Source: Apoda limacodes
Taxonomy: Eukaryota; Arthropoda; Insecta; Lepidoptera; Limacodidae
DNA length: 64,000 nt
Assembly (NCBI GenBank): GCA_946406115.1
Contig: OX291557.1
Span: 18,074,501 to 18,138,500 of the forward strand
Reading direction: 5' to 3'
Shown here: in pieces, positions 44,270 through 55,460 of the stretch
Position numbering within the stretch: the stretch's first letter is position 1
Layout: each line of letters starts with the position of its first letter
Position numbers and translations under genes: made by a program
Notes under the pieces: generated by a model
Database searches by the model: none
Seen by the model: only the letters and a program-made list of their open reading frames with translations
Told to the model about the DNA's origin: nothing

Positions 44270-44770
44270 TTTTATTTTAAACCGACTTCAAAAAAGAGCA
44301 TTATGAGCATAACTCCATCATATACCATCATATGGTGACCGCTTACCATCAGGCGGACCGTAAGCTTGTTTGCCACCTTAGTGGTATAAAAAAAAAATTA
44401 CTCGTACAGATTTATTTTTTTATTTAAAGGTGGTCCCATTGCATTTTAATTTAGTGAGTTTAAAACTTACATTTTTGGTCAAAAAAATAATTAGTGTTAA
44501 TTTGTAACTTGTGAAACGCCTTTTATGATGATGATTGTATAAAATTTTGTTACGAGTGTCGATGTTTTTAGTGTACGAAGAAGAAAAGCAATTCGTTACT
44601 CAAAAGTAAAAAAATAAAACTTTTAAACAAAAAAAAACAACCGGCTTCAAAAATATGCACTAAAATATTTATTATATATTTATTTATTTATTTCCAAAAA
44701 TCTAATCTGAATTACAGCTTGAAGTTGGTGTCATGAAATTTAGTGTGTATAACTTTAAGTACGTAGCTGG
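44270..44770 (-). repeat. Dispersed repeat D, copy 2, with a LINE tail inside
   Basis: The complement of 29240-29695: TTTGGTCAAAAAAATAATTA, TGAAACGCCTTTTATGATGA, GTGTCGATGTTTTTAGTG, CAACCGGCTTCAAAAATATG, AAATCTAATCTGAATTACAG and TGAAGTTGGTGTCATGAAAT. A short plus-strand LINE end, GGTGACCGCTTACCATCAGG with ACCTTAGTGGTATAAAAAA, sits within it at 44335-44397. Confidence 0.7.
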
Positions 44771-45710
44771 TTATTTTTTTTAAATTTTAATGATTGTGAA
44801 TTGACGTTTGTCTATGATCGAATTAATTTTTGAGGTGCTAGATGAAATTAAACATGGTGTATACTGCAACTAATTCCATTGGAAATTCTTTAAAAAATGT
44901 ATATCAACTATTTAACAATATCATAAAAAGAATCTGGGAAATAAAAAACAAACGCACATTTTCTTGTATATTGGATTAAGGATAATTCAAATAACCTGTT
45001 ACAACCTTATGTACTTACCTACATATAATTACACAGTTAATAATAATTCGGACTACTTTTCAATACATAATTTTACAATACAAAATACCTTACCTACTGC
45101 AAAATATTACCTAAGACAATCTACAGGCGGGTTGCTTTTAGTCGACTATAACGGAAACGTACCACATTTTATTGTAGCTATAAATTCTACGTCCCGCTAT
45201 TGCTGTTGGGTTCCAAGATTGCTCTGTAGAATTTTGTATTTCAGTGAAACGAAAGGGGTACTCTGTGCTATTGTATTTTATTTTTTTATTTCTATTGGTT
45301 TTGTTTCATTAACTAGATACTGGCTGTTCGCTTAGAAGATTCAGACTTGGCCCTAGAAAAAGAACAATGTTTTATGCATAGTAAGATTGAATTTTTATTT
45401 CTCATTCTACTGATTTTATAAATGTGTAAAAATGTTTGTTATTTATTTGTTTATAAGGGGTTTAGCAGTTTCCAATAAGAATAAGCTACACTGCTAAGCC
45501 CTGTCCTGGATTACTTATTTTTTAATATAGGCTTATTTTTTCTGTACCCTCGGGAATATATACCAAACGGTATTTTACCGAGTATATAATAAATAAGTAT
45601 ACCTAGCGGTCTTTTTAAATCTATCTTTAACTTAGGTATTTGTTGTTGAAGATCCGTATTTCGTGAAAAATCATCAAAACCAGTACATCCATAGCAATTG
45701 ATAGTAATAT
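44771..45710. other. AT-rich spacer, no supported gene
   Basis: An open frame at 44964-45335 (about 123 codons, no ATG at its start) has no recognised motif. Its hydrophobic C-terminal stretch is what T-rich DNA produces by chance. Confidence 0.5.
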
Positions 45711-47057
45711 TGTAAGGTCCTGAGGCCTTAATGAATTAATATTTATTGCGATGGAGAAAATAAAGGAATTTGATGCTAGTTTGTTTAAATTACGGATGTG
45801 TAGAGTTTACGTGAAGACGCGGAGAGTTGTTTATCGATAACCAATTGTTAAACCAATACCTATATTGTCTACAATGCCTACAGATTCCTAAACTAGATTA
45901 TGGTTATCCCACTTACTGATTTACAGTCGTGCGTAGACTCTCTCTATCTCTCTCTCTCTCTCTCGTTTCAGCTCAGCGATATTGTGTATCTCCCTTGAAA
46001 ACTCGTACTACCGGAAATTATCCGCAATTTATCTCGTTTTATTCACCTGGAATTGATACAAATACAAGTGTATATATTTATAACATAAAAGACGTTGTCT
46101 GCTGCAAAAGAAGAATCTCCCTTTTGGGAAAATAGATAGTCCTTTCCTTGTCGCCAAAGTCGTAATTTCTGTTCCACGAAGTTTAGGCTTCAGAGATCAA
46201 AAAGTAAGACTTGCCCAATAGATGACCGAAGATGGTAAAAATCAATCACCCTCAATCCAGGAAGGCCTTTTCGGAAAAGCGCTATCCTTTTTTACACAAG
46301 GACTATCTAGACCAAACCAAAATACGACACTTAGAAACAAACAAAAGTTCTCACAAAATTACAATAAGTGTCGAGTAGTTAATTAACGTTAATTAAATTA
46401 CGGGTTAGGATGGGCTCTCCGAGCTGTTAATACATAAATTAAAAAACGTTAGTACACAAATTAAAACAATTGCAATTATAAGTCAGATAAAGATCTAAGA
46501 TACTTAACTCAAAAGCTGACCACTGCCAACCGTTGACAAAAATAGACTGTCTTCAACCTTTCCATTTTCTATGCTCCCTTTCTCTTTACGCGCCATATTT
46601 CTCACTGTAGAGGACTCAACCAGCATACTCTGTAACTCGTTCAAAGTTTAGTAACTTCGCCTTTATTGCTATCGCAATAAAGCCGATGCCCCTCTCCATG
46701 CTTTCTCTTTGCTAGCTATCTCGACTCGTCACTCGGACTGGCTCCTCCAACGCACGGTCTTAAGAGCGATAGGGACAACTAGAGTTTACATTTACTATCG
46801 TGTCTCGTTTTACGCGCCAAAATTACTTTCCTACGCAAACTTACCCGAGACCAGGACATGCGTTTCGCATTACACCGCACCGTTTAGAATTTTCTACAAA
46901 AAATAACTTTCAAAAACTGCAACAATTGCTAATTGAAGCTACAGGGGTCTTTTGGGTCGCCTAAGTTTTATACCTGCTGCGTATGATGTTGGGTTTTAAC
47001 CGACTTATTTTTGCAAACTCGAATAAAACATGATGTACGTTATAAGTATATAACTGA
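45711..47057 (-). repeat. 3' LTR of the gypsy element (left copy)
   Basis: Begins TGTAAGGTCCTGAGGCCTTA on the plus strand and matches 57855-59185 through GATGGAGAAAATAAAGGAAT, a (TC)n tract at 45939-45965, CTCAGCGATATTGTGTATCT, AATCACCCTCAATCCAG and ACATGATGTACGTTATAAGT. A short block near 46430-46460 differs from the other copy. The match ends about 47057, just before the LINE tail. The expected terminal ~25 bases of the right copy are missing. Confidence 0.9.
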
Positions 47058-47479
47058 ACTATATACATAAGTTTTATTTCTAGCTCAATAACAATTATAT
47101 ATAATAATAATACTATACTTTATTGCGCATAAACAAAGAACACATAGTAAAATAAGCAAAAAGATGACAAATTGGCGGTCTTATCGCTAATAAGCGATCT
47201 CTTCCAGACAACCTTTGGGTACAGGACACTTTATTGAAAATCTAAGTAGTATGTGCTAACTGAATAAATATTAGTTACGGATCAAAACCTAACAATATGA
47301 AATATAATAATATATACAAATGTATAACTAAATAAATAAATATTAAATACTACTAATAAACAAACTACAAACATATAAAAATAAATAAAAGATAAACTAA
47401 TAAATTAATATAGATAAATAATCAGTGTACTTATGAGACAGCTTAACTCTTTAAGTAATGTGTTATTACCAGGTTTTTA

Positions 47480-50227
47480 AATACATATTTTTGAAGTTTT
47501 AGCTTGTTTGACGTCGAAAGGTAAAGCATTCCATAGTCTTATGGCAGTGACGGTGAATGAGTCATTATATGTTTGAGAATAGTGTGTTGGAGTTTTTAAC
47601 ATTAAGTTTGTTGTAGCGCGAAGAACAATAACCTATAAAATTGAAACATTCTTTCAAGTATAACAGGGCAGACGGATTGAACAGTACGTTGTAAAGAAGA
47701 AATAAAATATGAGTATTCCGGCGAAGGCGAATTGGGAGCCACTTGAGTTTTAATCGAAATTCGGATATGTGATCATATTTACGTAGACCAAATATGTATC
47801 TAATACATAGGTTCTGGATACGCTCAAGCTTATTTAATTGCTCCTTAGTAAGGTCAAGATAGCTAGCATCCGCATAATCGAGAACAGGAAGCAAAAGGGA
47901 TCTAGCCAGTGCAATTTTAGTGGAAATGGGTAGGAAGTTACGCAATCTGCTAATAGATTTAGCTGATGCAAATATTTTTCTGCTAACTTCTTTTAATTGT
48001 GGTTGCCATGAAAGTGTCTGGTCTATAATGATACCTAAGTTTTTAACAGTCTCGCTATATGGAATGACTGTTCCGTTTATAATTACTTTAGGGAGATCAT
48101 GTACATTAATTTTAGGTATCATTCTTGAACCACCCACAATAATAAGTTGAGTTTTATTTAGATTTACATTAAGTCCGAACGGGGTACTCCACTCTGTAAT
48201 ACGAGCAAGATCGCCATTTATTATAGCAACTGCACTTTTTGGTTCATTAACCGGAGCCTGAGTATATATATGAAGATCGTCTGCATATAGATGGTAGAGA
48301 GATAATTTAGATGTTATATTATTAATGAAAATAGCAAAGAAAAGTGGAGACAACACGCCACCTTGCGGAACGCCGGCATTGGTGTAGCACCAAGTAGAGA
48401 AGGAATCATCTACCTTGATCCGCTGACGGCGCCCACGCAAGTAACTATGAAACCAGTCGATTGCTGAGATATGTTAAGAGAACTTAAAAGTGAAAGTAAT
48501 ATATCAAAGTCAACAGTGTTAAAGGCGTTGCTAAAATCTAATAGTGTTAGTACTGTGACTTTTCTACTTTCTATACCAAGACGAATGTCATCAGAGATTT
48601 TGACAAGTGCAGTAGTCGTACTATGTCCAGGGCGAAAACCAGATTGAAGAGGATTTAACAAGTTGTTTTTAGTGAGGAAATAAGATAGTTGTTCATGAAC
48701 AAGACGTTCAAGAACTTTGGATAGGAATGGTAAGATGGATATGGGACGGTAATCGGAATAACAGGCAGGATTTGCTTGTTTTGGCAAAGGAACAATTAAT
48801 GAATCTTTCCAGGATTCTGGAAATTCCAGTTGCAATAGGTTGATTGAGGATATTTGTGATAATAGGAAGAATTATGTCAAGGATAGGAAGGATCATGTTA
48901 CGGCTAATGCAGTCACTCCCGCCGGCATTGGAAGTGATGGAGATAATGCTCTTCTTAACATCACAAACAGAAAATCAACTTAGAAAAAACGGAGAGAAGT
49001 CAGAAGTTGGTTTTAACGAAAGTGAGTTAAGCGTATTTATTTTTTTGTTGCCATCAATAGCAACATTAGAAGAAAAGTGTTTATTAAGAAGATTGATATC
49101 AGTATCAAGTGAAAGCGGAATACGATTTGTCTTGCCAACTCTTAATGACTTAAGAAATTTCCCGATTTTAGCCGGATCACCGTTTTCAACGGACTTATTA
49201 CGTCGTTGTGCGTCCCTACAAATTCTATTGCAGCGATTTCTTAATTCTTAGTTTATATTTAGAAAGATTGCTTTCACAAGAGTTTGTCTTAAATTTAGCT
49301 TTAGCGCGATTTCTTTTAACCATCATCTGTTTTATTTCCTAATTAAGCTACGGGGCTGGAAGATGTTTTATTTCAATGTTACGTATTGGAGCATGTATGT
49401 CATAAAGGTCAGTAATGACTTTGTTAAATAATAAAATTTTCTCATAAACTGTAGATGCTTTAATTACTGCGTCCCAATTTAATTTACTGGCGTCATCACA
49501 TAGTCGGTTCACATCCATTCCGCTAAAATTACGTTGCTGAAGTATTCTCGATTTAGCTTTAGGAGGACGTACTTTGTAGGATAGGTCCAAGTCATGACAA
49601 GAAAAAGCGTCAGCAGCGCACTGACCATGTTTGTACACATGTGTTGGGGAGGAAACTATGAAAAATAAATCTAAAAGGGAAGATGTACTATTAGGAAAGA
49701 AATGTGTAGCTTTAAGGGACAATATTTGAAGGTTGCATTCCTCTACAATACTGTTAAGCCGGTGTGAACGTCTGTCGGTTTTTAATAGACAGGTGCTAAA
49801 GTCTCCTATAACAATTGTGTGATCGTAGAGGGTGTTAAATTTTCTAAAAGGTTTTCAAAAGAAGAAAAGTAGTTAATGTGTAAATTGGGACTATAGAAAA
49901 CTCCAAGAAGAATCTTGGTGTTTGCAAGTTTTACCTCAATAAAAAGATGTTCGGAGGCATTAGAGGAAAGTTGATCGGAAATGTTTATTAATGAAAGGGA
50001 AAGTAAGACCTAAGGTATATGGCCAAACCACCACCGCCTCTATCTTTACGATCATTTCGAACTAACTGAAAGCCTGGCAAAGAAAAAGAAGTAGAAGGTA
50101 AACAAGGTTTTAACCAGGACTCCGACACAAGGATGAAAATATTGAAAAAACTGTTGTCACTGTTCAATCCATCTAAAGAACAAGATAAAAAACTATCACT
50201 ATTTATACTGTCGCTGTCACAATTCAT
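47480..50227 (-). pseudogene. LINE ORF2: endonuclease and reverse transcriptase, broken
   Basis: Starts near 50227 with an apurinic-like endonuclease domain: ILVSESWLKPCLPSTSFSLP and DRGGGGLAIYLRS, then a frameshift, GDFSTCLL, SLLDLFFIVSSPTHVY and FSCHDLDLSYK. A linker (about 49340-48840) is out of frame in places. The RT domain has SWKDSLIVPLPKQANP, YSDYRPISILPFLSKVLERL, SGFRPGHSTTTAL, TLLDFSNAFNTVD (motif A), a frameshift near 48450, AGVPQGGVLSPLFFAIFIN and LYHLYADDLHIY (intact YADD, codons at 48276-48287). The thumb and connection regions follow. The C-terminal RLWNALP motif is reached after a shift near 47565. The largest uninterrupted frame is 291 codons (47565-48440). The copy is dead but has few lesions. 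Confidence 0.92.
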
Positions 50228-50867
50228 ATACCTACTACAAAATATTAATTTAGATTTAATATATTATGTTTATCTTTATGTGTATATATATATGTGTGTG
50301 TGTGTGTATATCTATAATACAATAATAAGATCTTATTAATATATAAGTACTATATGTGGTATAAAATAAAACAAAAATAAAAATATAAGTATTTGCGCTC
50401 TACCTGCCAGCAGTCTGAATTAGAAAAAAATAAAAATTACATACAAAATAAAACAAATAAACATTTTCACATAACAGAGAAACAAACAAAAAAATAGTCA
50501 TATATTACGTTCAAATTTACGTTATACAAAAATAAAGCTAATTAAACAGAAACTAACACAAAATAGGAAACAAATTTATTATAATGATCAACTCAGTCGA
50601 AAATTCGATAAAAAAAAAACAAAAACCCGGACCCAAAAACGCGGTTACTAAAGCCGTAAAATCATAAAAAATAATAAAAAATTATTTGAAGTTTGAACTT
50701 TGAAGGTTATTTTGCTTGCTCTGTTTATTTCATAAGAATAAATAACTATGTAAACGTAAAAACTTAAGGTAGAAAATAAATAAGAACAAGTCCAAAACAT
50801 CCGAAGAGGACAGTTAATGGGCATAACAGATACCATTCGTTTGAGAGCAACTGAACTTGAATGTTAC
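50228..50867. other. LINE inter-ORF region with (TG)n tract
   Basis: About 640 bases between ORF1 and ORF2, very A/T-rich with a TATATG/TG microsatellite at 50278-50312. This is longer than usual for the family. It may include a later expansion or the missing start of the endonuclease domain, since the first conserved endonuclease strand is not visible. Confidence 0.5.
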
Positions 50868-51555
50868 CTATTTCTTCGCTGTTGGTCTTTTACTTCGGAC
50901 AGTTTTAGCTTCTACAGATGAGTTTTCAAGACCAATGTCAGTAGAAGAAACAGTCGTGGCATCAGCAGACGTGTTTGGAATAGCATTAAGCTCGCTACAG
51001 TTAACAATCTTTTTTCGTCTGCCATCAAAGCCAATTACGAATATCGACCCTCCTTGAGTCCAACACTTGGAGATTCTAAATTTTTGCCAAGCTGCCATAA
51101 AAACCTCGTGCCTGGTCCTTGTAAGGAATTCAGAGAGTATGATTCCAGAACTTTTAAGTCCAGTTTTGGCAGACTACACTTTGTCTTTAAGGGTCACATC
51201 ACAAAACTTAACAACTATTGGTCTGGCTTTATCTTTAAACAGATGACCCAATCGATAACCATTATTTATGTTTACTGATGAAAAATTTGTAACTTTCATT
51301 CGATCTGCCACAATGTTTGAGATAGTGGCCTTAATGTCTTCATTCTTGTTTTCTGGGACTCCATGGACTAAGAGCATTTGTCAAATGTTTAACTTGTGAC
51401 TGAAGACATCAAAACAAAAGATTTGAAGCTGGCAAAGTCCGCTGCGAGGCTTGAGGAATGTCCAGTTCTCTCTCACCTATTTTAGCTTGGAATTCAGCCA
51501 TTCTTTTATTAAATACTTCAGTTATCTCTGACATAGACTGTTTTAAAGACTCCAT
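50868..51555 (-). pseudogene. LINE ORF1 (RNA-binding/chaperone-like), broken
   Basis: An ATG at 51553-51555 opens MESLKQSMSEITEVFNKRMA, with a coiled-coil-like start, and the frame is lost around 51420. It resumes at 51377 with LLVHGVPENKNEDIKATI and INNGYRLGHLFKDKARPIVV, an RRM-like pattern typical of LINE ORF1 proteins. A TAG at 51174-51176 interrupts the same frame, which then continues SAKTGLKSSGIILSE, WQKFRISKCWTQGGSIFVIG and DGRRKKIVNCSELN to the stop at 50868. The role in the family is nucleic-acid chaperone in the retrotransposition particle. Confidence 0.75.
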
Positions 51556-51600
51556 TTTGTGCAGTGCAATTTTGTGAATTGTTATTTGTGGTAAGTATCA

Positions 51601-52315
51601 TGAACTAGGATAATGATAGCTGGTAAGTAATGCACTTAAATCTTGCATATTATGCATATATTATTGCCATTAAACAAATACTTTAACAGTATTTTTAATT
51701 TCAAATAGAACACAGCTGTTTACAGTGGCACACCTACCCATAACATCCCACGCTACACACCTCTTAAATCTAACCTTAGTCTAACATGCTATAAAAGCTA
51801 TTACGATGCACTTACTGTACTACTATATTATTTATTGTCAAGCGGGTTATATTTCACGAAGCGGTGGATTCTGTTGCAGTAGATTCAGACTCCATTGAAG
51901 TACCTGCTGATCTATTTTTCTTTATTTTGTCTGTGTGTGTGAAGAAATGTTATCCAATCCCAAATAGTTTAACTAACTAACTTGTACCCACTGGCCACAG
52001 TTACTATAACCGTGCACTCGGTGTACGTTTGTTTTCCTCCTATGCACTCGTGCTCTTTAGTATTATCTTTAGCTTGGTACCTTCTAGCCATAATTATCTC
52101 AACCCCGTCCTGCCGTGATAGACAGACCGGTAGCGGCTTCGCGTAATTATGCTTGAGCGTACTTGTTATAATAATATGTAACTATGTAATTTCCTAGTCG
52201 CTGGGCCTCGTCTAAATACTTTCAAAATTGAGCTATTTGGCCGAACACATCTCACTCATTTTAAAACGATGGCTTAGTGGAATAACTTTAGTCCTCTTTG
52301 ATAGTGCCATATTAC
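51601..52315. other. Junction zone between LINE 5' end and gypsy pol
   Basis: It must contain both the LINE 5' UTR and the gypsy sequence downstream of integrase. I cannot place the boundary. No env-like frame is visible. Confidence 0.5.
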
Positions 52316-53375
52316 CTAAATATGTGCCTTACGTTGTAATTTCCTCTTAATTTTTTCCGTTTTAGGGTCGACAATAGTGTATACATTATTATTGTGTGCG
52401 GTGCCGATAACATACGGTCCTTCAAACAATAAGGAGAATTTACGCGTTAACCCTTTAGCTTTGTTTGATTTTGGGAACTTTTTAATTTTAACAAGGTCTC
52501 CTATCTGTAGGGTCAGTAAATTGTGTCGTTTGTTATATGTTATCTTTCTTTTTTCCGCAGATTTTACAATATTATCACGAGCTATTGATATAATCTGTTC
52601 TCGATCTAAGTTTATAAAACTATCTATTCCGTGTTTTTCTATTATTTTGTCTTCCGGTAACACTAAGCTCTTTCCGTTAATTACTTCCTACGGAGAAAAT
52701 CCTAGAATACTAGAATGCATCGTGTTATTGTAAGTATTTTCTACCTGTGATAGAATATTGACCCAACTTTTGTGATTTTTATTACAATAGGACCTAAACA
52801 GTCGGTTCAATTCGCGATTAACTCTTTCTACTGAATTCGATGACGGGTTAAAGACGCTGGTTTGTGATATTTCTATACCTAGATTCCAAAGTCCTTTTTC
52901 CCACACTCGCGAAACGAACTGCACCCAATTATCGGTGACTATCCTTTTTATTTTTAATTCAGAGTGAAACTTTTTTGTCTAACTTAGTACCGTCCGGTAG
53001 TCTTGCGTAATGGAAACAATTTTATCAGTTTGCTAAACGCATCTTGCATGACATAGACGTATTGCATGCCAAATTATCCCTTCACCACTGGACCTAAAAT
53101 GTCTGTCTAACTATCTCGCCTATATCTTTCGGTATAACTAGTATGCATGGTCCTGTATAATTTTTAACCTGTTGTTTCGATTTTTGACATATGTCACATA
53201 CTTCTAACACCCTACCTATAACAGTTTTCATTTTGGGAAAATAGTATCGTTTTCTCACACAGTCAAGCACCTTTTTTCTTCCACAATGACCTAACTTTTC
53301 ATGTACGGAAATAATTAATTCCTCTTTTAAACTTTCAGCAATCACCAACCGTTTATTTTTACTATTAGCTTTCAA
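52316..53375 (-). pseudogene. Gypsy integrase, decayed
   Basis: Catalyses insertion of the element's cDNA. At 53375-53094 the N-terminal HHCC zinc finger is intact: HEKLGHCG, then VCDICQKSK. The core catalytic residues are visible in different frames: Asp in VMQDAFSKL (about 53050), Asp in the TDNW motif (about 52935) and Glu in NSVERVNREL (within 52688-52924). The C-terminal part (52663-52316) has KRHNLLTLQIGDLVKIKKF and FEGPYVIG, the GPY/F-type module of gypsy integrases. At least two frame breaks separate these blocks. The plus-strand 118-codon frame at 52377-52733 is a shadow. Confidence 0.9.
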
Positions 53376-54680
53376 GAAAAATAATATATTGTTTTCTAAT
53401 CTAAAGATTCCACTGTTTGGGCTTACTACGTTTTCTACTATTGGATTTTAAGTTAATCCCCTTTTTATAATACTGCACTCTGGATCTTCGTTCTGTAGAT
53501 CCTCTATTTTCTCTAATCGTTCTAATATGCTTTTCTGGTTCAACGCATGGAATAATAACAACTGTGGATATGGGACTTTATATTCTTGTTCCGTTCCCTC
53601 TAAATAGCGACTTAACATAACAGCCGTTAATTAAATTGGTTTAAAAAATGTACCCACCTGATCATTCGCGCATTTAATAATTTCCACGTATATATGAAAC
53701 TTAAGCTTTTATGGTCAGTGCGTATTATGACCTTAGCTCCTATTAAATAAGTTTCAAACTTTTTTATACAATATATAATTAAAAATTTTATTTCGCTTAC
53801 AGACCATCTTTTTTCAGTTTCAGTCAGCGCTTTACTAACAAATCCTAACACCATCGGTTCATTGTTGTCATTGAATTAGTTGATATACATACCCAGCTAT
53901 CGCAATAAGGCTTCCGTCAGTCTGTACTTAAAATTACTTACAGGTAATAGGGTCAGATAACATTATCGCATCTAAAAAACAATCCCTTTAATCGTTCAAA
54001 ACACTCGTTTTCTACACGGGTCCATTTAAACTGCACGTCCTTTTTTAACAGTCTACACAATGGCTTTGTTTCCTCTCCGTAGCAATCGACAAACTTTCTA
54101 AAATAATTTGTGAGCCCTGAAAATGCTCGTAATTGTTGAACTGTCTTAGGGGCTGGGAATTCACGAATAGCCTTTGTTTTCTCGGAGTCCATTTTTACGC
54201 CTTCGGCATTTACGATGTGCCCCAAAAACTTTACTTCGGTCTTAATAAACTCCCATTTTTCTAAGTTACATGTCATGTTGGCCTCGCGTAATTATGATAA
54301 TACTATGTCTAAGTGTTCTAAACGATCAAAACTGTTTGTCCTTGTATATACTACTATACCGTCTACATATGACACACAATAGTCGCTTAGTGCCGGCCCT
54401 AGCACTATGTTCATAGCCCGACTAAAAGAATCTAAAGAGCTTTTCAGACCTTGTGGAAGAACAATATAAACATATGTTGTTCTCATAAAAGGGAAACCTG
54501 TATACTGAACTGAGTCATCACTTAAAGGCACCTGAAAATATGATTTTTTCAGGTCAATCAAACAAATATATTTGACCCCCTGAAACGACTGAAGTATTTT
54601 CGATGTTAGTTGTGGCGTCTCCGTGTCCGCTTCAGTCCTGCGATTAAGCTCACGAGCGTCTTACAATAACCGAACCGATC
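53376..54680 (-). pseudogene. Gypsy reverse transcriptase and RNase H, catalytic motif lost
   Basis: RT motif A is present in LIDLKKSYFQVPL (about 54555). VLPQGLKSS follows as the QG motif. The catalytic box reads SYVDGIVVY instead of YVDD: the last Asp codon is GGT at 54358-54360, a single A-to-G change from GAT. The connection, with CNLEKWEF, FLGHIVNAEGV and LRAFSGLTNYFRKFV (54276-53953), is well kept. RNase H at 53854-53627 has ALTETEKRWSVSE and RTDHKSLSFI. Stops and shifts separate the pieces, and the fingers region upstream of motif A is degraded. The enzyme would be inactive. Confidence 0.92.
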
Positions 54681-55079
54681 CGTCCTTTTTCATTGTATAC
54701 GTAAAAGGACTACTAAATTGCGTCGCTTGCTTTCTAATATTACCTAAACCTTCCAGTTCGTTCAATTTTTCAGCTATCTTTACCCTATGTAAAGTTGGTA
54801 TAGGATATGTTCTTTTAACAAAAGGTGTGTTATCGGTCATTTTTATTTTATGATCATATTTGTTAGTTCTACCTAACTTTGGTGAAAACGTTTTTTTTGT
54901 TTTTTAATAGGATAGGAATTAAATTTGACCTATATTCGTCCGACAAATCTACCAATTCTATATGCGTCTTAACGTTCTAAACTTGCCTCCTCACTGACCT
55001 TTGCCTGACTTAGAAAACAATTTAGTAACTCCACATCCAGGTTTCTCCCCTCCTGAAACGTAGTATCAACCTGTATTTT

Positions 55080-55460
55080 TATACCTAACTGTTCCATGTA
55101 TAGTATTTTTTCCGGTCCACATGTTAATCGCGTTTTCATTCTTTATAGCCAATCATATCACAGTATTAATGGTTTAGGTAATCTATTCATAACTAAGACT
55201 GGAGTATCAATTTCAACACCATTCACACTTAACGTTATTAAGATCATATTCGTAATTTCTTCAGACTTAGATCCAAAAGCATCTTGTATCTGTACTGAAG
55301 GAATTGGTATTGATGGTAATTTAATACCGCTAGATTCTATTTCGTTATACAGATCCCGCGAAATACACGTCACTTGGCTACCAGAGTCGATTAACCCACA
55401 AAATTTCCTACCTAATGCTCCTAATTTTTTGCTCCGCTTTTAATATTAGTAATTGCGGCA
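55080..55460 (-). pseudogene. Gypsy aspartic protease region
   Basis: The minus frame gives GRKFCGLIDSGSQVTCIS, with the catalytic D-S-G triad at about 55380-55391. It continues LPSIPIPSVQIQDAFG and ITLSVNGVEIDTPVLVMNRL to a stop near 55155. This is the single-domain retropepsin that cleaves the Gag-Pol polyprotein. Its position between gag and RT is as expected. Confidence 0.8.

Larger units (their letters stand above)
47085..51600 (-). mobile_element. CR1/L2-like non-LTR retrotransposon (LINE), minus strand
   Basis: Two-ORF structure: ORF1 (51555-50868), then a spacer with a (TG)n tract, ORF2 with endonuclease and reverse transcriptase (50227-about 47480), and a 3' UTR. The 3' UTR reads GTCCTGTACCCAAAGGTTGT, CTGGAAGAGATCGCTTATTA and ATGCGCAATAAAGTATAG and ends in a TAT-rich tail. 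This tail and 3' UTR style is common to lepidopteran CR1/L2/Kiri-type LINEs. It lies between the pol gene and 3' LTR of the gypsy element, in the same orientation, so it inserted later. The 5' boundary is uncertain and could lie anywhere from 51600 to about 52250. Confidence 0.85.

Noticed and set aside
44964..45335. 123-codon plus-strand frame with a hydrophobic C-terminus as a membrane protein
   Set aside because: Begins at a non-ATG codon, and the hydrophobic stretch comes from T-rich sequence. No homology recognised.
48844..49251. 135-codon plus-strand frame
   Set aside because: Antisense to the linker between endonuclease and RT of the LINE.
51601..52315. env-like gene between pol and the 3' LTR
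   Set aside because: No open frame with a signal peptide, furin-type site or membrane anchor is visible; the space is shared with the LINE 5' end.
52377..52733. Plus-strand 118-codon open frame
   Set aside because: Shadow of the gypsy integrase coded on the minus strand.
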